Source: Tropicimonas sp. IMCC34011 (GTDB lineage Bacteria > Pseudomonadota > Alphaproteobacteria > Rhodobacterales > Rhodobacteraceae). Taken from it: DNA of 64,000 bases. The position numbers and the translations under genes were made by a program. Shown piece by piece: positions 9,169 through 17,431 of the stretch (position 1 is the first letter of the stretch; each line of letters opens with the position of its first letter). The notes under the pieces are model-generated. The model was not told the origin of the DNA, did no database searches, and was given only the letters and a program-made list of their open reading frames with translations. The stretch lies in NCBI RefSeq assembly GCF_003390865.1, contig NZ_QMEJ01000006.1:186001-250000 (forward strand). Direction: 5' to 3'.

Positions 9169-9684
9169 GTGACGGACGCGGCGACCAAGGACGGGCGCCG
9201 CGCCCTCCACGTCTGGGGGGCGCGGGCCAAGTTCTTCGCAGATGCGGTGGGGATCGTCCTGTTCCTCTCCGCCTTCTGCGGATTCATCATCCAGGTGTTC
9301 TATCGTTACGCGCTGAACAGTCCGCTCCTCTGGACGGAAGAGTTCGTGATGATCGCGTTCATCTGGACGGTGTTCTGGGCCGCCGCGTTCACCGTTCCGG
9401 TCCGCGAACACGTCTCCTTCGACGTGGTCTACGATGTCGTGTCCGAGCGGACGAAACGCATCTTCTCGATGATCTCGCTGGCCGCAGCCATCGCGGCCTT
9501 CGTGCTGCTCGTGCCCTACACGTGGGACTACCTGTCCTTCATGGCGCGGCGGGACAGTTCGGTTCTCCGGATCCCGATGAACCTCGTCTACGGCTGCTAC
9601 ATCCTCTTCCTCGTGGGCTTCACCATCCAGGCGGTGTACCGGCTCGCGCGGCTGTTCGGCCCGCACTGGCGCCACGAAATCTGA
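9169..9684 (+). CDS. TRAP transporter small permease (DctQ family)
   Basis: Four-helix small subunit, 171 residues, with a GTG start 3 bp after the binding-protein stop. The signature R-E-H-V-S-F-D-V-V-Y after helix 2 (near residue 82) is the DctQ hallmark. Helices lie near residues 24-45, 52-75, 97-117 and 138-158. Co-transcribed with the flanking binding protein and large permease. Confidence 0.92.
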   Translation: MTDAATKDGRRALHVWGARAKFFADAVGIVLFLSAFCGFIIQVFYRYALNSPLLWTEEFVMIAFIWTVFWAAAFTVPVREHVSFDVVYDVVSERTKRIFSMISLAAAIAAFVLLVPYTWDYLSFMARRDSSVLRIPMNLVYGCYILFLVGFTIQAVYRLARLFGPHWRHEI

Positions 9685-9699
9685 TCCGGAGACCGCCCC

Positions 9700-11004
9700 A
9701 TGGAGTTCCTGGCCGATAACGCCTTGCTCATCATGCTCGTCATCATGGTGGGCATCACGATCACGGGCCTGCCCTTCGGGCTGGCAATGATCGTCTCCAG
9801 CGTGTTCTACCTCGCCATGGCGGGCCGGGACGTCGGACTGGCCGCGGAGAACGTGCTCAACGGTGTCTTCGGCAATTTCGTCGCGCTTGCCGTGCCGCTC
9901 TTCATCTTCGCCGCGAACATCATGAACGCGGGCAAGATCTCGGACCGGCTCCTGAACTTCGCGCTCGCCATGGTCGGCCGCCTTCCGGGCGGTCTGGCCC
10001 AGGTCAACATCCTGACTTCCCTCATCTTTTCCGGCATGAGCGGCTCGGCGATCTCCGATGCCGCGGGCGTCGGCAAGATCATCACCGACATGATGATGAG
10101 GGAGAACCGCTATCCCCGCGGGTTCGCCGGCGCCATGACGGCGGCCTCGGCCGTGGTCGGCCCGATCTTCCCGCCGTCGATCCCGATGGTGTTCTACGCC
10201 CTCATCTCATCGACCTCCGTCGGCGCTCTCTTCCTCGGCGGCGTCGTTCCGGCGCTTCTCTTCTGCGTCATCCTCGGCGTGGCCGTCGCCATCATGGCCA
10301 AGGTGCGCGGTTTCCCCGTCGAGGCGCCGACCGCGCTCAAGGCGATCCCGCTGATCATCGTCCGGGCCTTCCCGGCGCTCCTGATGCCGGTGATCCTTCT
10401 CGGCGGCATCTACTCGGGCGCCTTCACGCCGACCGAGGCCGCGGCCGTCTCCGCCTTCTACGCCCTACTTCTTGCGTCCTTCGCCTACCGGGTGCTCGGG
10501 TTCCGCGAGCTGATGGGCGTGGTTCGGGACACGGTGCAGACGACCTGCGTCGTCACCATCGTCCTGTGCGGCGCGTTCATCTTCAACTATGTCGTCACCG
10601 TCGAGCAGGTGCCGCAGGCGGTCTTCTCGCTGTTCCAGTCCATCGAAATGGAGACCTGGCAGTTCCTGCTGCTGATGAATCTGCTGTACCTGCTGATGGG
10701 CTGCGTGCTCGACGTCTCGACCATCATGCTCGTCGTCACGCCGCTGTTCATCCCGACCGCCGCCGCGATGGGGATCGACCTGCATCACCTCGGCGTGGTT
10801 CTCGTCTTCAACATGATGATCGGCCTGATCACGCCACCCTACGGGATCCTGCTGTTCATCATCAAGGCGCTGAACGGGATTCCGCTCGGAGAGATGATCC
10901 GGGAGACGTGGTTCTTCATGGCGCTCCTGATCTTCATGCTGATGCTGCTGACATTCTTCCCGGCGCTGTCGCTCTGGCTGCCACGCGCGGCGGGGATGCT
11001 CTAA
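9700..11004 (+). CDS. TRAP transporter large permease (DctM family)
   Basis: Twelve-helix channel subunit of 434 residues, completing the dctPQM set. It has the typical GMSGSAISDAAGVG segment near residue 110 and GPIFPPSIPMVFYA near residue 153. It begins 15 bp after the small permease, with GGAG upstream of ATG. The downstream neighbour (MarR gene) is convergent. Confidence 0.94.
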   Translation: MEFLADNALLIMLVIMVGITITGLPFGLAMIVSSVFYLAMAGRDVGLAAENVLNGVFGNFVALAVPLFIFAANIMNAGKISDRLLNFALAMVGRLPGGLAQVNILTSLIFSGMSGSAISDAAGVGKIITDMMMRENRYPRGFAGAMTAASAVVGPIFPPSIPMVFYALISSTSVGALFLGGVVPALLFCVILGVAVAIMAKVRGFPVEAPTALKAIPLIIVRAFPALLMPVILLGGIYSGAFTPTEAAAVSAFYALLLASFAYRVLGFRELMGVVRDTVQTTCVVTIVLCGAFIFNYVVTVEQVPQAVFSLFQSIEMETWQFLLLMNLLYLLMGCVLDVSTIMLVVTPLFIPTAAAMGIDLHHLGVVLVFNMMIGLITPPYGILLFIIKALNGIPLGEMIRETWFFMALLIFMLMLLTFFPALSLWLPRAAGML

Positions 11005-11161
11005 AGCTTCGGGTTTCGGAGCGGGGAGTTCCGCGCGGATCCCGGGGTGGGCGGGCCACCTGCCGACGCTCGCAGCGCACCCGCATCCCGCTGGGCGTCA
11101 TCGCACGCCGTGCGGACGCGGACTGATCCCGCCGGGCCCTCCTCCTGTCCGGCGGTGCGCG

Positions 11162-11641
11162 TCAGTCTCTCGCCGTGAGCTTTGCGTGAACCTCCTTGAG
11201 GAGCTTGCGCAGTTCCTCTCCCTTGCCGGCGGGCAGGACGCTCAGCAGCTCGGCCTCGTGGTCGCGGGCGCGGGCGATCATGTCTTCGGCGAGGGCGCGT
11301 CCCTCGTCGGTCAGATAAATGCGGACGCGGCGGCGATCCTCGGGGTCGCTCCGCCGCTCGACGAGGCCGCGCGCGTCCATCTGCATGATGATGCGGGTCA
11401 GGCGGGACTGCTCCGCCAGCGCCAGCGGCGCGAGCCGCGTGACCATCTGGCCGTCCTCCTCGTGCAGGCAGGCGAGCACGCGCCATTCAGGCACGCGCAG
11501 CCCGTTTGCGCGGACGGTCGCATGGAATTCCTCGCTCGCCGACGCACTCGTGGAGGCGAGAAGGAACAGCAGGTAATTTGACAGAAAAGGCCGCTCGATG
11601 GCGGCCTCTTCGAGAGCGTCGGTCTGGTCTGGATGGTCCAT
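11162..11641 (-). CDS. MarR family transcriptional regulator
   Basis: Winged-helix dimeric regulator of 159 residues. The central wHTH spans about 55-125, with VPEWRVLACL, recognition helix LAEQSRLTRIIMQM and wing DPEDRRRVRIYLTDEG. It starts directly at the base following the large TRAP permease stop, so it is the last gene of the dctPQM-marR operon. MarR proteins of this kind often respond to aromatic acids or their CoA thioesters. The divergent neighbour is a Rieske oxygenase / CoA ligase operon, so it probably controls both units through the palindromes at 14546-14599. Confidence 0.9.
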   Translation of the reverse strand: MDHPDQTDALEEAAIERPFLSNYLLFLLASTSASASEEFHATVRANGLRVPEWRVLACLHEEDGQMVTRLAPLALAEQSRLTRIIMQMDARGLVERRSDPEDRRRVRIYLTDEGRALAEDMIARARDHEAELLSVLPAGKGEELRKLLKEVHAKLTARD

Positions 11642-12928
11642 CTACATCGAGTTCGGCACGAACAGCACAAGGGCGGGGACCGCAATGAGCAGCAGGAGCC
11701 GCAGGATGTCAACGAAGACGAAGGGCAGGACCCCCGCGAAGACCCGCTGGAGCGGGATGTCCGGCGCCACGATCCGCATGACGAAGACGTTCATCCCGAT
11801 GGGCGGCGTGATGTAGCTCAGTTCCGTCGCCACGACGACGAAGATGCCGAACCAGATCAGGTCGAACCCCAGATCGGCCACGATCGGATAGAGGACCGGC
11901 ACCGTCAGCAGGATCATCGACAGGCTTTCGAGAAGGCAGCCAAGCACGAGGAACAGCACGATCAGCATCAGGATGACGCCGATCCGCCCCACATCCATCC
12001 CCATGATCCAGCCCCTGAGGTCCGTCGTCAGGCCCGAGAGGTTCACGTAGTTCAGGAAGTAGAGCGCGCCGAACAGGATGAAGAACATGACGGCGGTGGT
12101 CTTGGCGGTATCGAAGAGGGTGGCGAGCGTGAGCTTCCACGTGAGCTGCCCGCGCAGGGCCGTGATCAGGATCGCGCCGCCGGCCCCCATGCCGGCCGCC
12201 TCCGTCGCCGTGAACACCCCCAGATAGATCCCGCCCAGAACCCAGACGAAGAGGATGAGCGCGCCGGCCACGCCGCGCGTCGCCTTCAGGCGGTCGGCGA
12301 AGGAGAGCTTCGGCATCGTCTCGATGGTCTCGCGGTGGATCAGGAGCGACAGGCGCACCGCGCCCATGTAGAACAGGATCCCGATCAGGCCGGGGATGAG
12401 CCCTGCGAGAAAGAGCTTGCCGATGTCCTGCTGCGTCAGGATCCCGTAGATCACGAGGATCACCGAGGGCGGGATCAGGATGCCGAGCGTGCCACCGGCG
12501 GCGACGGAGGCGGCGGCGAGCCGGTCCGAGTAGCCGTAGCGCCGCATCGCCGGCAGGCTGATCCGGCCCATCGTCGCCGTGGTGGCAAGCGACGAGCCGC
12601 AGACCGACGAGAAGCCGCCGCAGGCCACGATGGTCGCCATGGCAAGCCCGCCCTTGCGGTGCCTCAGCCAGGCATTCGCGGCGTCGTAGAGTTCCCCCGC
12701 GATCCCGGACTGCACCACGAAGTTGCCCATCAGAAGGAACAGCGGCACGACGGAGAGCGTGTAGCTCCGGCCGCTGTCGAAATAGACCTGCCCGAACATC
12801 GCAAGCGCGGGGTCGAGCCCGATGATGGAGATCACCCCGATCAGTCCGATGGCGGAGAGGGCGAAGGCGATGGGCACGCCCAGGAAGATGAGGCCCAGAA
12901 GGAGGACCAGTCCGATCGGCCAATCCAT
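11642..12928 (-). CDS. TRAP transporter large permease (DctM family)
   Basis: Large channel subunit of 428 residues starting MDWPIGLVLLLGLIFLG, with GILIPPSVILVIYG near residue 150 and ITPPIGMNVFVM near the C terminus. It abuts the MarR gene exactly and follows the small permease after 1 bp. Part of the TRAP operon divergent from the Rieske oxygenase genes, so its cargo is probably the substrate of that pathway. Confidence 0.93.
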   Translation of the reverse strand: MDWPIGLVLLLGLIFLGVPIAFALSAIGLIGVISIIGLDPALAMFGQVYFDSGRSYTLSVVPLFLLMGNFVVQSGIAGELYDAANAWLRHRKGGLAMATIVACGGFSSVCGSSLATTATMGRISLPAMRRYGYSDRLAAASVAAGGTLGILIPPSVILVIYGILTQQDIGKLFLAGLIPGLIGILFYMGAVRLSLLIHRETIETMPKLSFADRLKATRGVAGALILFVWVLGGIYLGVFTATEAAGMGAGGAILITALRGQLTWKLTLATLFDTAKTTAVMFFILFGALYFLNYVNLSGLTTDLRGWIMGMDVGRIGVILMLIVLFLVLGCLLESLSMILLTVPVLYPIVADLGFDLIWFGIFVVVATELSYITPPIGMNVFVMRIVAPDIPLQRVFAGVLPFVFVDILRLLLLIAVPALVLFVPNSM

Positions 12929-12929
12929 G

Positions 12930-13448
12930 TCAGATGTCCTCGGAGGTGCCCTTGGGCAGGCGCAGCAGGGTCATGGCGAGAAGGAGGAGCGCAGAGGCGG
13001 CGCACAGGACACTGGCGGCCTTGGCCACCGGGCCGAGCGGGAAGCGCAGGTAGATCGTCGTTTCGCCGTAGGAGGCAAGGCGGCTGCCATGCTCCCAGAG
13101 CTGCCAGGCCACGAGCGCGAGAATGACGGCACCGACGAGGCGGGCGGCGGCGGTCTGGATCGCGGCGGCCCGTCCCCCGAGATTGGCGGTGAAGAGGTCC
13201 ACCGTGATGTGCCCGTCATCGAGGCAGATCGCGGGCAGTCCGGCGAAGACCACGGCCATCACGAGAAGCTCGGTCATCTCGGTCGCGCCCGGAAGGGGGC
13301 TCGAGAAGAAGTAGCGGCCGAGCACGTCGACGAGGGTCACGCCGGTCAGCGCCAGCAGCATCACCCCGGTCAGGACGGCGGTGATGCGGCGGAAGCTGGA
13401 GCGCAGGGCGCGCGCGCGGCGCCCTGCGTCAGGTTCGGACAGGCTCAT
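12930..13448 (-). CDS. TRAP transporter small permease (DctQ family)
   Basis: Small subunit of 172 residues starting MSLSEPDAGRRARAL. The ATG overlaps the stop of the binding-protein gene (ATGA at 13445-13448), which decides the start; the open frame upstream is Gly/Arg-rich and antisense-like. The DctQ hallmark appears as D-D-G-H-I-T-V-D-L-F near residue 80. Helices lie near 22-42, 55-75, 97-117 and 140-160. Confidence 0.9.
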   Translation of the reverse strand: MSLSEPDAGRRARALRSSFRRITAVLTGVMLLALTGVTLVDVLGRYFFSSPLPGATEMTELLVMAVVFAGLPAICLDDGHITVDLFTANLGGRAAAIQTAAARLVGAVILALVAWQLWEHGSRLASYGETTIYLRFPLGPVAKAASVLCAASALLLLAMTLLRLPKGTSEDI

Positions 13449-14470
13449 TCGGCCGCGACCTTGGCGGTCTCGTTTTCGAGCATCTGCAGGGCGGCGTCGA
13501 AGTCCACGCCCTTGGCTTCGACCTTCTCGCGGACGGTGTCGTAGATCGCCTGCGCCTCGGCGCGGATCTCCTCCATCTCCTCGTCCGTGGCGTCGTGGAA
13601 CTCCACACTGCCCTCGAGCGCCGCGAGCCCCTCTGCATCCACCGCATCCCAGGCCTGACCGGCCATCCGTGCCAGAGCCTCGCCCGACACGCTGTCGATG
13701 GCGGCCTGATTCTCCTCGGACAGGCTGTCCCACTTGCCTTCGTTCATCACGAAGAAGAACGACACGTTGTAAAGCCCACCGGGCACCCGGAAGCCCTTTT
13801 CGATGAGCGAGTCGAGGTTGAAGAACAGGATCGACTCGTAGGGGAAGAAGATGCTGTCCGCGACGCCGCCCGACAGGACCTCGTAGGTCTGCGGGGAGGG
13901 CGCCTGAAGCGGGACCATGCCCATCTCCGTCGCGAGCTGGTTGGTCACGGCGCCCGCGACACGGACCTTGGAGCCCTCCAGTTCAGACAGCGGGGTCACG
14001 TCGCCGCCGGTGGTGAACAGGTGGCCCGGCCCGTGCCCCCAGAGACCGAGAACCTTGACCCCGGCATGCTCGTTCTGCTCGGCCAGCATGGACTCGTGCA
14101 GCCGCCAGAGGCCGACGGACAGCGCCTCGGCGCTCGGCGTGAGGAACGGCAGTTCGGCGATGTCGGTGAGGGCGAACCGGCCCGGCGTGTAGCCGTGAAC
14201 GCCGAAAGTGAGGTCCGACGCACCGGTTGCGGCGAGGTCGAAATGCGCGGGCGGGGGCCCGAGCGGGGCATCGAGGATCTGAACCGCAACGCGGCCGTCC
14301 GTCGCCTCCTCGACCTGCTCGGCCCAAGGCATCACGATGTCCTTCACGATGGCATGGGAAGCGGGCAGCCAGTTCGACAGGCGCAGCGTCGTTTCCTGCG
14401 CCGCAGCGCTTCCGGTGAGGGCCGCGAGCGCGATGGCGCCCAGGGTCAGGTGGCTCATGATTCGGTTCAT
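13445..14470 (-). CDS. TRAP transporter substrate-binding protein (DctP family)
   Basis: Periplasmic receptor of 341 residues. It starts MNRIMSHLTLGAIALAALTG, preceded by GGGAGCG, and has a Sec signal peptide ending near GSAAAQ-ETTLRLS (about residue 24). The sequence belongs to the TRAP DctP/TtgF-like group (SNWLPASHAIVKDIVMPWA at the mature N terminus). First gene of the dctPQM-marR operon. By position it should bind the compound metabolised by the divergent Rieske operon, likely an aromatic or alicyclic carboxylate (inference). Confidence 0.92.
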   Translation of the reverse strand: MNRIMSHLTLGAIALAALTGSAAAQETTLRLSNWLPASHAIVKDIVMPWAEQVEEATDGRVAVQILDAPLGPPPAHFDLAATGASDLTFGVHGYTPGRFALTDIAELPFLTPSAEALSVGLWRLHESMLAEQNEHAGVKVLGLWGHGPGHLFTTGGDVTPLSELEGSKVRVAGAVTNQLATEMGMVPLQAPSPQTYEVLSGGVADSIFFPYESILFFNLDSLIEKGFRVPGGLYNVSFFFVMNEGKWDSLSEENQAAIDSVSGEALARMAGQAWDAVDAEGLAALEGSVEFHDATDEEMEEIRAEAQAIYDTVREKVEAKGVDFDAALQMLENETAKVAAE

Positions 14471-14545
14471 TTTGTTCGCTCCCTGTTGCGATATTTTGCC
14501 CAAGCGTAAGCGACGGATTTCGGATCTGACAAGGAAAACATGTTT

Positions 14546-14563
14546 TTGCATCTTTTCATGCTT
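14546..14563. promoter_or_regulatory. candidate MarR operator, copy 1
   Basis: TTGCATCTTTTCATGCTT holds the inverted repeat GCAT-CTTTTC-ATGC. It closely resembles the palindrome at 14580-14599 in the same divergent gap, which suggests two sites for one regulator. Confidence 0.45.
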
Positions 14564-14579
14564 GAACCTTGACGGATCA

Positions 14580-14599
14580 TTGCATGATATTTCATGCTT
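14580..14599. promoter_or_regulatory. candidate MarR operator, copy 2
   Basis: TTGCATGATATTTCATGCTT contains GCATGA-TATT-TCATGC, perfect 6-bp arms. It lies about 42 bp before the reductase start, where a bound repressor would block transcription of the Rieske operon. Confidence 0.5.
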
Positions 14600-14641
14600 C
14601 CAGTCAGAAGTGCCCACGAAGCAGTCGCAACGGGAGGCGAA

Positions 14642-15598
14642 ATGACGTCTATCGATCTGAAAGTGGAGAGCATCGACGCGCCGGCGGAGCGTATCCGCTC
14701 GGTTGTCCTCGTCTCTGCGGGCGGCGACGCGCTGCCCCCCTATGACGCCGGCGCGCACATGGAAATTCACCTGCCGGACGGCACGACGCGGTCCTACAGC
14801 CTGATCGACTTCGAGGGGGAATGCGCGGCACCGAAAAGCTATCGCTTCGGGGTTCGCCTCGAGGAGGAGAGCACCGGCGGCTCGTCCTACATGCATGGTC
14901 TCAGCGAGGGCGATACCGTCACCGCCGGCGCTCCGATGAACGACTTTCCGCTTGCGACGGACGATGCGCCGTCGCTGCTGATCGCGGGCGGTATCGGGAT
15001 CACGCCGATGATCTCCATGGCCGCGGCGCTCAAGTCCGCCGGCCGCCCGTACCGCTTGCACTACGCCATGCGGGACCGGGGCGCCGCCGCCTTCACGGAC
15101 CGGCTCGCAGAGCTCCACGGTGACCGCGTCTCCCTTCATTTCGACGACGAGGCCGGCGGGCCGCTGAATCTTTCCGGCCTCGTCGAGGGGGCCGAGGATG
15201 GCGCGCATCTCTACGTCTGCGGCCCGAAGCCCATGATCGAGGCCGCCCGCTCCGCCGCCGAAGCCGCCGGAATTCCGTCCGGGCGCATCCATTTCGAGCT
15301 GTTCGACGCGCCGGCGGATCAGGAGGGGGACACGGCCTTCGAGGTCGAGATCGCCTCCAGCGGCAAGGTCTACACCATTCCGCCCGGTCGCAGCATCATC
15401 GACGTGCTGGAGGAGGAGGGCGAGGACCTGATCTACGATTGCCAGCGCGGCGATTGCGGCATCTGCCAGACCGACGTTCTGGAGGGCGAGCCGGATCACC
15501 GGGACGTCGTTCTGTCGGAAGAGGAGCGCGCCGGGGGCAAGGTCATGCAGATCTGCGTGAGCCGCGCCAGGTCCGCCCGCCTGAAACTGGATCTTTGA
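14642..15598 (+). CDS. Rieske oxygenase reductase component (PDR/VanB-type ferredoxin reductase)
   Basis: Flavin and iron-sulfur electron-transfer protein of 318 residues that would pass electrons from NAD(P)H to the oxygenase encoded next. The flavin-binding domain (about 1-100) has R-S-Y-S at 50-53, the NAD(P)-binding domain (about 105-225) has GGIGITPM at 116-123 and YVCGP, and a plant-type [2Fe-2S] domain (about 230-318) has Cys267, Cys272, Cys275 and Cys305. This phthalate-dioxygenase-reductase order, with the ferredoxin at the C terminus, fits a two-component system. Start at MTSIDLKVES, with GGGAGG upstream. First gene of an eight-gene operon. Confidence 0.92.
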   Translation: MTSIDLKVESIDAPAERIRSVVLVSAGGDALPPYDAGAHMEIHLPDGTTRSYSLIDFEGECAAPKSYRFGVRLEEESTGGSSYMHGLSEGDTVTAGAPMNDFPLATDDAPSLLIAGGIGITPMISMAAALKSAGRPYRLHYAMRDRGAAAFTDRLAELHGDRVSLHFDDEAGGPLNLSGLVEGAEDGAHLYVCGPKPMIEAARSAAEAAGIPSGRIHFELFDAPADQEGDTAFEVEIASSGKVYTIPPGRSIIDVLEEEGEDLIYDCQRGDCGICQTDVLEGEPDHRDVVLSEEERAGGKVMQICVSRARSARLKLDL

Positions 15599-15611
15599 GG
15601 AGGACCGCACG

Positions 15612-16952
15612 ATGACACGCTACACCAGCCGCAGCGCCGTCGAAGGGCTCGTCACGCCCTATCAGGTGCACAGGGACGTCTACATCGATCCCGAAGTTTT
15701 CCGCCTCGAGATGGATCATCTCTTCGCGAATACCTGGGTCTGGGTCGGCCATGACAGCCAGGTGCCGAACAAGGGCGATTACTACACCACCCAGATCGGC
15801 GATCAGCCGGTCATCATGGTGCGCCACTCGGATGGCGAGGTGAAGGTTCTGTACAACCGGTGCCCCCACAAGGGCACCAAGATCGCCATCGACCGGCAGG
15901 GAAACACCGGCAAGTTCTTCCGCTGCCCCTACCATGCCTGGTCCTTCAAGACAGATGGCTGCCTTCTCGCGATCCCGCTGAAGAAGGGATACAACGGGAC
16001 CGGTCTCGATCAGACCGAAAGCGCGAAGGGCATGAAGGCGGTCGGCGCCGTTCACACCTATCGCGGCTTCGTCTTCGCGCGGCTCGCCGAGGAGGGGATC
16101 TCGTTCGAGGAGTACTTCGGCGACAGCCTCTCCTCCTTCGACAACATGGTGGACCGCTCCCCCGCCGGGCGCCTCAAAGTCGCCGGGCAGCCCCTGCGCT
16201 ACATGCATCGCTGCAATTGGAAGATGCTGGTCGAGAACCAGACGGATACCTGCCATCCGATGGTTGCGCACGAAAGCTCGGCCGGGACCGCGGTGCAGAT
16301 CTGGGAAGAGATGGACATGCCGGAGGGCACGCCCAAGCCCCCCGCGATGCAGATCATCGCTCCCTTCATGAGCCCCTATGAATTCTTCGAGGAGATGGGC
16401 ATCCGCACCTGGCCGAACGGCCATGGCCATACCGGCGTGCACCATTCCATCCATTCGGACTACTCGGAGATCCCGGGCTATTTCGAGCAGATGACTGAGG
16501 CCTACGGGGAGGAGCGTGCGAAGGAGATCCTCGGCGAGAACCGGCACAACACGGTCTACTTCCCCAACATCATGATCAAGGGGCCGATCCAGCAGCTGCG
16601 GAACTTCATCCCCCTCGGCCCGGACAAAACGCTGGTCGAGAGCTGGATCTTCCGCCTCGTCGATGCCCCGGACGAGCTGGTGGCGCGCACGGCGATGTAC
16701 AACCGCATGATCAATGCGCCGACCTCCATCGTCGGCCACGACGATCTGGAGATGTACGAGCGCGCACAGGAGGGTCTCGCCGCCGACGGGCTCGAATGGG
16801 TGAACATCCAGCGCCTCTTCGAGGAAGGGGAGAACTTCGAGGAGGAAGCGGTCGAGAACGGCACCACCGAGCGGCAGATGCGAAACCAGTTCCACGCCTG
16901 GGTGAAGTTCATGACGGCCAGCATGCCCGAAGCCCTGGAGGCCGCGGAATGA
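15612..16952 (+). CDS. aromatic-ring-hydroxylating dioxygenase, alpha subunit (Rieske)
   Basis: Catalytic subunit of 446 residues. The Rieske [2Fe-2S] ligands are Cys84/His86 (CPHKGT) and Cys105/His108 (CPYHAW). The mononuclear iron site is DTCHPMVAH, with His215, His220 and the bridging Asp212; the usual Tyr before the first His is Cys214 here. The third ligand is probably an Asp in VGHDDLEMYERAQ near residue 380. Such enzymes add O2 to aromatic or related rings. A GGAGG site precedes the ATG, and the stop overlaps the beta-subunit start. Substrate not identifiable from sequence. Confidence 0.94.
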   Translation: MTRYTSRSAVEGLVTPYQVHRDVYIDPEVFRLEMDHLFANTWVWVGHDSQVPNKGDYYTTQIGDQPVIMVRHSDGEVKVLYNRCPHKGTKIAIDRQGNTGKFFRCPYHAWSFKTDGCLLAIPLKKGYNGTGLDQTESAKGMKAVGAVHTYRGFVFARLAEEGISFEEYFGDSLSSFDNMVDRSPAGRLKVAGQPLRYMHRCNWKMLVENQTDTCHPMVAHESSAGTAVQIWEEMDMPEGTPKPPAMQIIAPFMSPYEFFEEMGIRTWPNGHGHTGVHHSIHSDYSEIPGYFEQMTEAYGEERAKEILGENRHNTVYFPNIMIKGPIQQLRNFIPLGPDKTLVESWIFRLVDAPDELVARTAMYNRMINAPTSIVGHDDLEMYERAQEGLAADGLEWVNIQRLFEEGENFEEEAVENGTTERQMRNQFHAWVKFMTASMPEALEAAE

Positions 16953-17431
16953 GCAATCTCACGAAGGACGATCTGATCGACTTTCTCTACGAGGAGGTCC
17001 GGATGCTGGACGAGAGCCGGTTCGACGAGTGGCTCAAGCTCTGGTGCAAGGACGGGATCTACTGGATGCCGCTCGACTACAGGCAGGAGGATCCGATCCA
17101 CGAAACTTCCCTGATGTACGAAGATCAGTTCATGCTCCGCCTCCGGGTCGACCGGCTGAACGGCGCCCGCACCTTCAGCCAGAAGCCCAAGAGCCGCTGC
17201 CATCACGTGATCCAGCGCCCCTTCGTGGACGAGATGGATCACGAGGCCGGGCGGTACGTCACCAAGACGCAGATGCACTACGTCGAGACGCGGATGGACG
17301 AGCAGTTCATGCTGGCCTGTACCGCACAGCACCATCTCGTTCTGGAAGACGGCGCGCTCAGGATCGAGCGCAAGCGGGTCGATCTTCTGAATTGCGATGC
17401 GCCCTTCGGCAATATCCAGCTCCTGCCATGA
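16949..17431 (+). CDS. aromatic-ring-hydroxylating dioxygenase, beta subunit
   Basis: Small NTF2-like/SnoaL-fold subunit of 160 residues that stabilises the alpha subunit trimer. Recognisable by DFLYEEVRMLDESRFDEWL at the N terminus and the pattern SRCHHVIQRPFV in the middle, as in benzoate/toluate-type beta subunits. The ATG overlaps the alpha-subunit stop by 4 bp (16949-16952), which fixes the start. Confidence 0.92.
   Translation: MSNLTKDDLIDFLYEEVRMLDESRFDEWLKLWCKDGIYWMPLDYRQEDPIHETSLMYEDQFMLRLRVDRLNGARTFSQKPKSRCHHVIQRPFVDEMDHEAGRYVTKTQMHYVETRMDEQFMLACTAQHHLVLEDGALRIERKRVDLLNCDAPFGNIQLLP

Noticed and set aside
11005-11161. Inverted repeat CCGCCGG / CCGGCGG between the convergent TRAP and MarR genes
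   Set aside because: A 13-base loop and no T-run; such GC-rich pairs are expected by chance at this base composition.
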